A stretch of DNA of 64,000 nt from Pedobacter nutrimenti (GTDB lineage Bacteria; Bacteroidota; Bacteroidia; Sphingobacteriales; Sphingobacteriaceae), in NCBI RefSeq assembly GCF_003208655.1, contig NZ_QKLU01000001.1, positions 744,001 through 808,000 on the forward strand, read 5' to 3'. The translations under genes were made by a program, and so were the position numbers. Below the pieces are notes generated by a model, which ran no database searches, was not told where the DNA came from, and saw only the letters and a list, made by a program, of their open reading frames with translations. This document shows positions 35,780 through 42,606 of the stretch, piece by piece; positions within the stretch are counted from its first letter, which is position 1; each line of letters begins with the position of its first letter.

Positions 35780-36433
35780 ATGTTTCCATCATTTTTCCAG
35801 ATGCCCTTCACTTACGTGATCACCATCTCCATTTTTATTGTCAGTATAATAGGGTTCTATCATAAACCTTTGTATCATGCACTTCTTTTTCACCCTTATG
35901 AGGTTTTCCGGGGAAAAAGAATCCATACCCTTTTAACCTCTGCTTTTGTACACAAAGGATGGAAACATTTACTGATCAATCTGTATATCTTTTACATTAT
36001 GGCTAAAGATGTAGAAACTTTAATTCTCAATGAAAGTTACAGCCCTGTACAAATAAAAATAATCTGGTTGTTTATATTTTTGTTTTCTGCTGTTTTGGGT
36101 AACCTCATTACCGGATGGCTACAAAAAGATAATATAAATTATACAAGCGTAGGTGCTTCAGGGATTACTTTTTCCTTTACTATTTTTGCCATGCTTTATT
36201 TTCCGCTTGACCATTCCAACAAACCATATAAGTTTTTACCGCTTTACTACGGTTACGACTATACTTTTGCCATTTTGGTCATTTGTATAGCAATGTTTTT
36301 AATTTATAGAAAAAAATCAAAAAGTAATCATAAAATTCATTTAACAGGGGCCCTTATTGGTTTGGCATTGGCGATTTTGTTCAGGCCGGTCTTAGTCACA
36401 GAAATTATTTACCACCTAAAATCCAGGTGGTAA
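35780..36433 (+). CDS. Rhomboid-family intramembrane serine protease
   Basis: Six-helix membrane protease cutting transmembrane segments. The catalytic Ser127 is in VGASGIT and His187 in HLTGALIGLAL; His63 and Asn67 (HLLINLY) form the oxyanion region. Length 217 residues is the minimal bacterial rhomboid core. It converges on the double-glycine peptide gene with a 13-bp gap and a shared hairpin. Rhomboids are rarely tied to such peptides, so a functional link is speculative. Confidence 0.9.
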   Translation: MFPSFFQMPFTYVITISIFIVSIIGFYHKPLYHALLFHPYEVFRGKRIHTLLTSAFVHKGWKHLLINLYIFYIMAKDVETLILNESYSPVQIKIIWLFIFLFSAVLGNLITGWLQKDNINYTSVGASGITFSFTIFAMLYFPLDHSNKPYKFLPLYYGYDYTFAILVICIAMFLIYRKKSKSNHKIHLTGALIGLALAILFRPVLVTEIIYHLKSRW

Positions 36434-36440
36434 ATAATTT
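36402..36440. terminator. Bidirectional terminator between rhomboid and peptide gene
   Basis: Perfect 16-bp stem AAATTATTTACCACCT and complement with a 7-base loop, spanning the rhomboid stop codon. T-rich sequence follows on the plus strand, and the convergent peptide gene ends seven bases away. Confidence 0.8.
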
Positions 36441-36446
36441 ATATTT

Positions 36447-36599
36447 TTATTTTCCACAGCCTAACCAGCCTGCAATTGCCCCGGCAACGCCTCCAATTAA
36501 TCCGCCAATAATTTCGGCAGCGGTATCCATGCTGTCTCTTCCTTTTCCTGTTTCTCCTCCGTTAATTTCAACAACTTCTGTTTCGGTTAATTCTCTCAT
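36447..36599 (-). CDS. Double-glycine leader peptide, candidate bacteriocin-like secreted peptide
   Basis: A 50-residue peptide. Residues 1-15, MRELTETEVVEINGG, are a typical class II bacteriocin leader with hydrophobic positions before Gly-Gly. The predicted 35-residue mature part starts ETGKGRDSMD and ends in a glycine-zipper helix GGLIGGVAGAIAGWLGCGK with one cysteine. Such cores insert in membranes or act as signals. The ATG at 36599 was chosen because it starts the leader; an in-frame start upstream adds an improbable tail. It is divergent from an XRE regulator and shares a promoter element with the C39 exporter 2 kb away. No separate immunity gene is identified. Confidence 0.8.
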   Translation of the reverse strand: MRELTETEVVEINGGETGKGRDSMDTAAEIIGGLIGGVAGAIAGWLGCGK

Positions 36600-36644
36600 T
36601 TTATATAGTTTTAGATTGTTTCTTCTGCCCATTCAGAATTAAAT

Positions 36645-36729
36645 CAAATCTCATAACTAGCTAATAATCAGACAACAACCAGTAGTTGTATTGTATAACT
36701 TGTAGTTGTAAAAAAAAACAATTAATTTG
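36645..36729. promoter_or_regulatory. Divergent operator-promoter of GG peptide and XRE regulator
   Basis: Element at 36672-36692 matches the exporter element at 34778-34798 in 19 of 21 bases. For the peptide (minus strand): GGTTGTTG, 20-bp spacer, GAGATTTG (36645-36652). For the regulator (plus strand): TTG at 36700-36702, 19 bp, TTAATTTG at 36722-36729. GTAGTTGTA occurs twice, at 36682 and 36702, exactly 20 bp apart, so a regulator could bind two turns on one face. Confidence 0.6.
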
Positions 36730-36753
36730 CAGGTAATATTTTAATCCGTTAAG

Positions 36754-37074
36754 ATGATTGGTGAAAAGATACGTGAGAGAAGAGAACACAAAAAGATTTC
36801 TCAATATGCCGTGGCTTACGCTATAGGCATGTCCCAGGCTGCTTATTCTAAGATTGAGCGTGGGGAAACTGAGGTCAAAGTAAGTCATCTGTATTCTATA
36901 GCTGCATTTCTTGGAACATCGGTATATGAACTGCTGCCAGAGGCTATGGCCAGCAGTACTTTTGATGGTGAAGAATATCTTTTAAAACCCCTGGTGGTCA
37001 AATTAAAAACCCTTTGGTTTACCTGGAAAGTGCGCAGGAGAATCAAAAAAATGCCTAAAACACTAGAATCCTGA
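36754..37074 (+). CDS. XRE-family helix-turn-helix regulator
   Basis: A 106-residue protein with an HTH_3 domain at about 1-62 (IGEKIRERREHKKISQYAVAYAIGMSQAAYSKIERGETEVKVSHLYSIAAFLGTS) and a basic C-terminal tail (WKVRRRIKKMPKTLES). Divergent from the double-glycine peptide gene by 154 bp, with repeats in the shared promoter, and the repeats also occur upstream of the exporter. It is the best candidate for the regulator that binds them and probably controls itself. Confidence 0.9.
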   Translation: MIGEKIRERREHKKISQYAVAYAIGMSQAAYSKIERGETEVKVSHLYSIAAFLGTSVYELLPEAMASSTFDGEEYLLKPLVVKLKTLWFTWKVRRRIKKMPKTLES

Positions 37075-37106
37075 TTTCCTGAAAATGCCACAGGAGATAA
37101 AAAAAT

Positions 37107-37133
37107 GGCACCCTGCAATTGCTGCAGGATGCC
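37107..37133 (-). terminator. Terminator of the 37177-37739 gene pair
   Basis: Eleven-bp stem with one mismatch (GGCACCCTGCA, loop ATTGC, TGCAGGATGCC) followed on the minus strand by seven T. It supports real transcription of the small genes upstream. Confidence 0.7.
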
Positions 37134-37176
37134 GGTTTAATCATTGGAGAGAGACGTTGTTAAGTTCTTTATAGGA

Positions 37177-37467
37177 TCACAATCTTGTCGGAAATTTAGA
37201 TTGAAGCCATTTCATCAGTTCATCGGTCGCTTTTTTTGCAGTTTCCAAAGCAACTACATTTTCTTTAGGTACTTGATCGGTTTCCAATTCTTCTTCAATT
37301 TCATCTTCGTAGTCACCCGACAACCTTAACATCGCATCATTTACAAATAAGGTGATCAAATCATTGTGTAATGCAGCTGTTCCATTACTTTGTTCCTTTT
37401 CATTTTTAAATAGTCCAAGCCATTCACTTGTGGGCACTGCCGGGTCAATATCTTCCATTAGGTTCAT
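37177..37467 (-). CDS. Small acidic hypothetical protein
   Basis: A 96-residue soluble protein, strongly acidic in the middle (DYEDEIEEELETDQVPKENV), with a helical C-terminus (ALETAKKATDELMKWLQSKF). No signal peptide or membrane segment. It starts 47 bp after the 37515-37739 gene and is closed by a terminator, so both are one transcript. No family recognised. Confidence 0.6.
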   Translation of the reverse strand: MNLMEDIDPAVPTSEWLGLFKNEKEQSNGTAALHNDLITLFVNDAMLRLSGDYEDEIEEELETDQVPKENVVALETAKKATDELMKWLQSKFPTRL

Positions 37468-37514
37468 CGTGGTAAAGGATTTTGGTTTATATGATTAAAT
37501 AAAAATGTTTACGA

Positions 37515-37739
37515 TTAAAAACAGCCCCCTAAGGTACCCGGGAGTACCGGAAAAGGGAGCTGCTGATCCATGAGAGCGGCACTAATGCCGATTTCTTTAT
37601 AAAAAGGAACCAAACAATTACCGGCACCCAAAAAGACGGTGTCCCGATTTCCTCTTGTTGCACCCCCACCTATGGGAAGAGAAGTTCTTTTAACATAAGT
37701 CTTTAGGGTTCCGGTAGTGTTTTTATCTGATTCCAGCAT
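37515..37739 (-). CDS. Small glycine-rich hypothetical peptide
   Basis: A 74-residue protein with an ATG start at 37739. It is rich in Gly, Thr and Pro, with VKRTSLPIGGGATRG in the middle and the unusual ending LPGTLGGCF. No classical signal peptide or double-glycine leader; the GGG at 24-26 could still be a processing site. Divergent from the operon starting at 37945. Precursor-peptide or secreted-protein roles are guesses. Confidence 0.5.
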   Translation of the reverse strand: MLESDKNTTGTLKTYVKRTSLPIGGGATRGNRDTVFLGAGNCLVPFYKEIGISAALMDQQLPFPVLPGTLGGCF

Positions 37740-37821
37740 GATTCTTTATATTCTGAAATAATTTAATATCCAAATATGGAAAGGATAAAACTTTTAAATA
37801 AGATGATAACTACCTGTTTTT

Positions 37822-37847
37822 AAAACCGGGTACTTATACCTGGTTTT
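37822..37847 (+). terminator. Terminator-like hairpin in divergent region
   Basis: AAAACCGGGTA, loop CTTA, TACCTGGTTTT (one wobble) with T-run, read on the plus strand. No gene upstream on that strand needs it. It lies before the promoter at 37886-37914, so it may block antisense read-through or end a small RNA. Confidence 0.45.
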
Positions 37848-37885
37848 TTATTCCTTTACCCCTATTTTTAAGGGGAATCACTTTC

Positions 37886-37914
37886 TTGAATATATAAGGA
37901 GTTTTCTATCTTTG
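37886..37914 (+). promoter_or_regulatory. Promoter of the five-gene 37945-41125 operon
   Basis: TTG at 37886-37888, 18 bp, TATCTTTG at 37907-37914, a near-perfect Bacteroidota promoter. It predicts transcription from about 37921, which excludes a TTG start at 37912 and supports the ATG at 37945. Confidence 0.7.
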
Positions 37915-37944
37915 AATACACCAAAAATTAACTCAATAAACATT

Positions 37945-38346
37945 ATGAAACAAGAAGACACGCTCTATGCGGTTCCTTTAGAGGAAGCCACGGCTGACAT
38001 CCGGTTGTACAAAGATTTTATGACAACACAATTTCAGGTTAAGGAAAGTAACATTCTTAAAGCTTTTACCCTGCATTCCATTGAACTGCTGGAAGCTATG
38101 GGGGTGAGCGCTACTGACCTTCGCTTCGAATTTCCTAAAGTGCGCGTTTACATTGGAAAAAAAGACGGAGACCAGGACAGTGACTTTAAACTTTTCCTGG
38201 TTCCTGTAAATGAACAAGGCCAGGACTGTATTCCAAAAGGACCAGCAGGTAATGGACGTATTTTAGAAGATGATGAATACGTCTATGACTTTACCAAACC
38301 ATGCCCAAACACTTGTGATACAGACAGCGTATTGTACCAGGCTTAA
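37945..38346 (+). CDS. Hypothetical protein, first gene of a two-component operon
   Basis: A 133-residue soluble protein (QEDTLYAVPLEEATADIRLYKDFM..., FKLFLVPVNEQGQDCIPKGP, and a cysteine-bearing end KPCPNTCDTDSVLYQA). No signal peptide. Its stop overlaps the next start (TAATG). The promoter at 37886-37914 fixes the start. No family recognised; the operon suggests a sensory or signalling role. Confidence 0.65.
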   Translation: MKQEDTLYAVPLEEATADIRLYKDFMTTQFQVKESNILKAFTLHSIELLEAMGVSATDLRFEFPKVRVYIGKKDGDQDSDFKLFLVPVNEQGQDCIPKGPAGNGRILEDDEYVYDFTKPCPNTCDTDSVLYQA

Positions 38347-38996
38347 TGAAAGAATTAACGAAAATCATTTTAATTATTGGTAGCATACCAGTTCTGATTG
38401 CCGCTTTGTATGCTTTAAGGACCTACAAACAAGTCAATGAAAGATTAAAACTATTTTATTGGTTTCTGTTCCTGTCTTGCATTATTGAGATCGGCTCCAC
38501 ATTATTATGGTTTTTAAAAAAAAACAACTTACCCCTGCTGCATATTTATGTAGCAGGGGGATTTATAATAATGGGCCTGTTTTATAAAAAAACACTTAGT
38601 TCGTTTATAAAACCAAAAATTTTCAATCTGATTATACTCCTGTTCACTGCGTTCACATTAATCAATACTTTGTTTTTTCAAAAGATCCTAACTTTCAATA
38701 CCTATGCATTAACCACCGAATCTATTTTGTTGATTATCTTTTCATTGTGCTGGTTTGTTTTTAGTATGAACGGCCTAGAAACCACAACAAAAAATTCAGA
38801 CGCTGTGAGTATAAACTGGATCAATTCGGGAATTTTGGTTTACTATACCTCAAGTGTACTGATCTTTTATTACGAAGATATCATTTCGCACTTTTCTGTT
38901 TTAATGAGCCGCTACGCCTGGATTGGACATACTTTTTTTTCAGTAACCATGTACACCTGTTTTTTTATCGCCATATGGAAGAGACCAAAGAATTAA
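38346..38996 (+). CDS. Polytopic membrane protein, seven-segment sensor-like
   Basis: 216 residues with about seven hydrophobic segments (IILIIGSIPVLIAALYAL, LFYWFLFLSCIIEIGS, LLHIYVAGGFIIMGLFY, IFNLIILLFTAFTLINTLF, TESILLIIFSLCWFVFSM, WINSGILVYYTSSVLIFYY, HTFFSVTMYTCFFIAIW). It overlaps the next gene, a histidine kinase, by 22 bp. It may be the membrane input unit of that kinase. No family recognised with certainty. Confidence 0.8.
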   Translation: MKELTKIILIIGSIPVLIAALYALRTYKQVNERLKLFYWFLFLSCIIEIGSTLLWFLKKNNLPLLHIYVAGGFIIMGLFYKKTLSSFIKPKIFNLIILLFTAFTLINTLFFQKILTFNTYALTTESILLIIFSLCWFVFSMNGLETTTKNSDAVSINWINSGILVYYTSSVLIFYYEDIISHFSVLMSRYAWIGHTFFSVTMYTCFFIAIWKRPKN

Positions 38997-39784
38997 GTTT
39001 TCTAGGCATATTGTTGCCAGTAACCATTCTCTTGTTTATCATTTGTACGGCAGTGATTTTTCTGGTCAGAAGGTTTCAACGTAACTTTTACCAGCAACAG
39101 CTGGACAAAGAAGCTTTAAAATTAATGCATCAAAAAGAATTGCTCTCTTCCACCATTCAGGTCCAGGAAAAAGAAAGAAAACGTATTGCAACAGATCTGC
39201 ACGACGAACTCGGTGCAGCGCTGTCTATTATAAGAATGCAGCTGATGCAGCTGGAGCAACAGAACCAACATCCATCGGCTGTTATACCTGCCACCGCATT
39301 GGCAGGAATCAGAACCATTGATGAGAATGCCCTGAGCAGCCTGCGCAGAATCTGCCATGAACTTATGCCGGTTCACCTGGAAACATTTGGGTTACTCGAA
39401 AGTTTAAAAAGTACTGCGGCTCAATTTAGCGGCAAAGAGAACATTAACCTGGAACTAGAACTCGGGCCTTCAGAAGCAAGATATCCTAAACTCATTGAAT
39501 TGCACCTGTACCGAATTCTGATGGAACTGATCAACAACACCTTAAAATATGCAGAAGCCAGCTTACTTTGTATCAAAATAAACAACATCAATCAATCGCT
39601 TCATGTGGAATATTCGGATAATGGAAAAGGCCTGCCCATAAAAAAAGATCCTTCAAAAACTGGATTAGGTTTTCAAAATATAGAAGCCAGAATCAATGTT
39701 ATGAATGGAAGTTATCATATCGATACCAGCCTTTCCAAAGGGATGGCAGTTAAATTTGAAATCCCTTTGCCTTTATCTTCTTAA
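38975..39784 (+). CDS. NarL-type sensor histidine kinase (HisKA_3)
   Basis: One N-terminal membrane segment (LLPVTILLFIICTAVIFLV), a coiled linker, then the HisKA_3 box KERKRIATDLHDELGAALSIIRMQL with the phospho-His, and the HATPase part with LMELINNTLKYAEA (N-box), DNGKGLP and GLGFQNIEARI. At 269 residues it has no sensor domain of its own, so the preceding membrane protein probably senses. The response regulator follows 35 bp later. Confidence 0.92.
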   Translation: MEETKELSFLGILLPVTILLFIICTAVIFLVRRFQRNFYQQQLDKEALKLMHQKELLSSTIQVQEKERKRIATDLHDELGAALSIIRMQLMQLEQQNQHPSAVIPATALAGIRTIDENALSSLRRICHELMPVHLETFGLLESLKSTAAQFSGKENINLELELGPSEARYPKLIELHLYRILMELINNTLKYAEASLLCIKINNINQSLHVEYSDNGKGLPIKKDPSKTGLGFQNIEARINVMNGSYHIDTSLSKGMAVKFEIPLPLSS

Positions 39785-39819
39785 GCTTTTTCTTATCTTA
39801 CAACTATTACTCTTATAAA

Positions 39820-40500
39820 GTGGCTCAAAATGGTATACATATCGGTCTGGTAGAAGACCAGTTTATTTTCAGGGAAGGAATGAAATCCCTGATTCAAAAC
39901 TGGCCAAACATGTCAGTAATCTTTGAATCCGGCGACGGTCATTCGGTTATTGAAAAACTAAAACAGACTTCCTTCCGTCCCGATGTCCTTTTGATCGATT
40001 TTTCACTTCCACCTTTAGGGGAGCAGGAATTTAATGGATTGGACGTGATCCAGGCGGTAACCAATCATTTTCCAGATATTAAAATATTAATGCTTTCTAT
40101 TCATGATGATGAAAATTTTATAGCTAAGGTAATTGAGTACGGTGCCCACGGACATCTGGTTAAAGAAAGTGATCCCGACGATGTCCGAAAAGCAATTCAT
40201 GCTGTTCATGAAAAGGGTTCTTATATTAATGAAAAAACCCTTCGTGCCATACAACACAATATGGGTAAAAAAATAAAACCCAACCAGCCCTATGCCCAGC
40301 ATACCAAATTGACCAAAAGAGAGCAACAAATTGTAGAGCTCATTTGTCTACAGCACACTACAGAAGAAATCGCAGAAAAACTATTTATTAGTACCAAAAC
40401 AGTCAATGGACACCGCATCAATCTTTTGCAAAAAACAAACTCAAGAAATACTGCAGGATTAGTGATCTATGCCGTAAAAAATCAATTGGTTAGCGTCTAA
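39820..40500 (+). CDS. NarL/FixJ-type response regulator
   Basis: Receiver domain (IGLVEDQFIFREGMKSL, phospho-acceptor Asp in VLLIDFSLPP, switch Ser in ILMLSIHDDENF, Lys in HLVKESDPDD) and C-terminal LuxR HTH (LTKREQQIVELICLQHTTEEIAEKLFISTKTVNGHRINL). The start is a GTG at 39820; no ATG precedes the receiver core. It is the partner of the kinase just upstream and lies 10 bp from a PAP2 gene, which it may control. Confidence 0.93.
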   Translation: MAQNGIHIGLVEDQFIFREGMKSLIQNWPNMSVIFESGDGHSVIEKLKQTSFRPDVLLIDFSLPPLGEQEFNGLDVIQAVTNHFPDIKILMLSIHDDENFIAKVIEYGAHGHLVKESDPDDVRKAIHAVHEKGSYINEKTLRAIQHNMGKKIKPNQPYAQHTKLTKREQQIVELICLQHTTEEIAEKLFISTKTVNGHRINLLQKTNSRNTAGLVIYAVKNQLVSV

Positions 40501-40510
40501 ATTTATACTT

Positions 40511-41125
40511 ATGAAAATAGTACAGGCAAAAATTCAAGTTATTAGCATGCTGATCACTGCCCAGGCTTTTATTCTGATTCCTAAAAACCTTCAGGCGCAA
40601 CAAATTGAAAAAACGCGTTTTGATGACCGGATTATGCTCCATTTGGCAGATCACCGTACACCGGAGCAAACAGGTACTTTTCTGTTTTTGTCCAATACCT
40701 TTCAATATGTAGAAGTTGGAATACCTACTGGTTTACTCATTGGGGGGATCATTAGCAAAGACAAACAGATGAGAGAAAATGCCCTCTATGTAGCCAGTAG
40801 CACAGCCATTTCTTTTGGATTGACTCAACTGATCAAACACCTGGTCAAAAGGCCCCGGCCGTTTGTCCAGAACATCAGAATTGTACCTGTAACCCGGCCG
40901 TCGAGTACTTCTTTCCCCTCTGGACATACTTCAACAACTTTTGCCTCCGCTACAGCACTGTCTATGGCTTATCCAAAATGGTATGTAATTGCTCCTGCCT
41001 TTTTATGGGCGGGCTCAGTGGGCTACTCCAGAATGTACCTCGGTGTTCATTATCCTACGGATGTAGCTGCAGGCGCTGTACTGGGAAGTGGCGCTTCTCT
41101 ATTGCTTCAAGGTATGAAAAGATAA
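40511..41125 (+). CDS. PAP2-family phosphatase (exported), copy C
   Basis: Third PAP2 in the window, diverged from copies A and B: motifs LVKRPRPFVQN, TSFPSGHTSTTFAS and SRMYLGVHYPTDVAAG, plus an N-terminal signal-like segment. Length 204 residues. It is the last gene of the operon with the kinase and response regulator, so it may be the output of that system, altering a lipid in the envelope. Its stop is directly against the stop of the convergent gene. Confidence 0.9.
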   Translation: MKIVQAKIQVISMLITAQAFILIPKNLQAQQIEKTRFDDRIMLHLADHRTPEQTGTFLFLSNTFQYVEVGIPTGLLIGGIISKDKQMRENALYVASSTAISFGLTQLIKHLVKRPRPFVQNIRIVPVTRPSSTSFPSGHTSTTFASATALSMAYPKWYVIAPAFLWAGSVGYSRMYLGVHYPTDVAAGAVLGSGASLLLQGMKR

Positions 41126-41935
41126 TTAATTGCTAGCTGGGGCAGAAACGTAAACCTCGTTGTAAGCTCTGATCAATTTTCCGTTTTTATTGAATTCTTT
41201 AATCAGCACCCTGCCGGAAACTAAACTTTTAAAAGTATAACTTCCATCAGCCAGTATTTTTTTCACGTTACCATTACTGTATTCTATTTCTTTAGAGGAC
41301 AGTTTTCCTGGAGATGAAAACTCTTCTGTCAGTTCTTTAATGCCAGTACCGAGCCCCTTGGTCCTGCTTCGCTTTTTTAAGATCCCATGATCATACTCTT
41401 CATACAATCCCTGTTGTTCATCCCGGAGTGAACAGGAAAGTAAACGGTCTGTTTCCTGGTCATAAGAGCAATTATACTCATAAACAGTTTTACCTTTATA
41501 ATTTTTATACTCCCCTCTTAGTTCCATATTCTTACTAAAGTACCTGGAAACCACCGTATCGCCCCGACCATAAATTTCTTCTATCTTTTTTCCGGTATTG
41601 CCATTGTACTTTTCATAACGTTCAACAAGACCGTCCTGTACAAAACAATTTACCAAAAGCTTCTCTCCTGTCATTACTTTGATTTTACCCTCCGTTTTTC
41701 CATTTGCATTAATGGTAAAAAATATGGCAAGGTCCGTTCTTTTTCTGATGGTATGCAGCACATAACTGTTTGGTTCCAGCCTAGAACTGTCGGGTTTTAG
41801 AAATTTCTGTTCCAAACCAATCGCATCAAAATTTTCATTGTAAACAACATCGTTTTTATTCAGCTCAGTTTGAGCATAAGCAGCTGCTGTGTAAAAAAAA
41901 ACAAACAGCATTAAAGAAATAAATTTATTCATCAT
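41126..41935 (-). CDS. Exported protein with MORN/YwqK-like repeats
   Basis: Signal peptide (MNKFISLMLFVFFYTAAAYAQ, start 41935 or 41932) followed by tandem short repeats of the G-x-x-x-x-Y/E type (GRGDTVVSRYFSKNMELRGEYKNYKGKTVYEYNC, LTEEFSSPGKLSSKEIEYSNGNVKKI). These resemble the YwqK-type toxin-antitoxin-like repeat proteins common in Bacteroidota. Function unknown. It is convergent with PAP2 copy C. Confidence 0.75.
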   Translation of the reverse strand: MMNKFISLMLFVFFYTAAAYAQTELNKNDVVYNENFDAIGLEQKFLKPDSSRLEPNSYVLHTIRKRTDLAIFFTINANGKTEGKIKVMTGEKLLVNCFVQDGLVERYEKYNGNTGKKIEEIYGRGDTVVSRYFSKNMELRGEYKNYKGKTVYEYNCSYDQETDRLLSCSLRDEQQGLYEEYDHGILKKRSRTKGLGTGIKELTEEFSSPGKLSSKEIEYSNGNVKKILADGSYTFKSLVSGRVLIKEFNKNGKLIRAYNEVYVSAPASN

Positions 41936-42230
41936 AGGATTGTTTTTTACAGGCTCTGGCAATTTACCAATTGCCCTGTAAATACAAAAAGATTAAAGCC
42001 TTTGAAATGCAAAAAGTCATAAAGTCACCAGAAAGTACCCTTTAAGGCTCCCGGTATGTTGTCAAATTGCAATAAATTGACAATAAGCCTACAAATAACA
42101 CTGAAATTCAACCACATAGAAAAACAACTTTTTAAACAAGCCGCTGTAGTTTTAATCTTTAAATCAAAAAAATCCTATATTTGATTTACTAAAATTAATT
42201 ATCTCAAAAGAACCAAGTATCCCTAATATC

Positions 42231-42605
42231 ATGGTTAAAATTCAACCTAAAACATTCATGATCGAACGCAACATTAAATACTCTATTAACCTTAATTTCG
42301 AAGAGATTAAACTCCCCCCCTTTCAGGACATCCTCATTGTTGGAAAAAACTGCTCACAGGGAAAAATCGGACTCAGCAAATCTTTTGAAATGCTGGTACC
42401 CAATGGTTTTGAAATTCTGGACATTACAGACGAACGCGTAGAAACCGTATTTGTCAACAAGCACATACTAAAAAAAATGCCTGTAGATAAAGTCTTGCAT
42501 ATTTTGAACCAGAACGTTTTTCCTTTTGTATCTGAAGGGGAACTGATCCGTGTGGATTTTAAAATCAATATCTCTATCGAAAATCTCGAGGTTAACAGCA
42601 TCTGA
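42231..42605 (+). CDS. Hypothetical protein in an operon with a CBS-domain kinase
   Basis: 124-residue soluble protein with mixed alpha/beta content (KYSINLNFEEIKLPPFQDILIVGKNCSQGKIGLS, FVNKHILKKMPVDKVLHILNQN). Preceded by TATATTTG at 42176-42183, a fair -7 promoter element. Its stop is one base before the next gene's ATG, so the two are co-translated. No family recognised. Confidence 0.6.
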   Translation: MVKIQPKTFMIERNIKYSINLNFEEIKLPPFQDILIVGKNCSQGKIGLSKSFEMLVPNGFEILDITDERVETVFVNKHILKKMPVDKVLHILNQNVFPFVSEGELIRVDFKINISIENLEVNSI

Positions 42606-42606
42606 C

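Noticed and set aside
37515-37739. Reading the 74-residue protein as a lanthipeptide precursor
   Set aside because: Few Ser, Thr or Cys in the C-terminal part and no modification enzyme nearby.
37912-37944. Upstream TTG start for the 37945 gene
   Set aside because: Lies inside the -7 promoter element, so it would not be transcribed.
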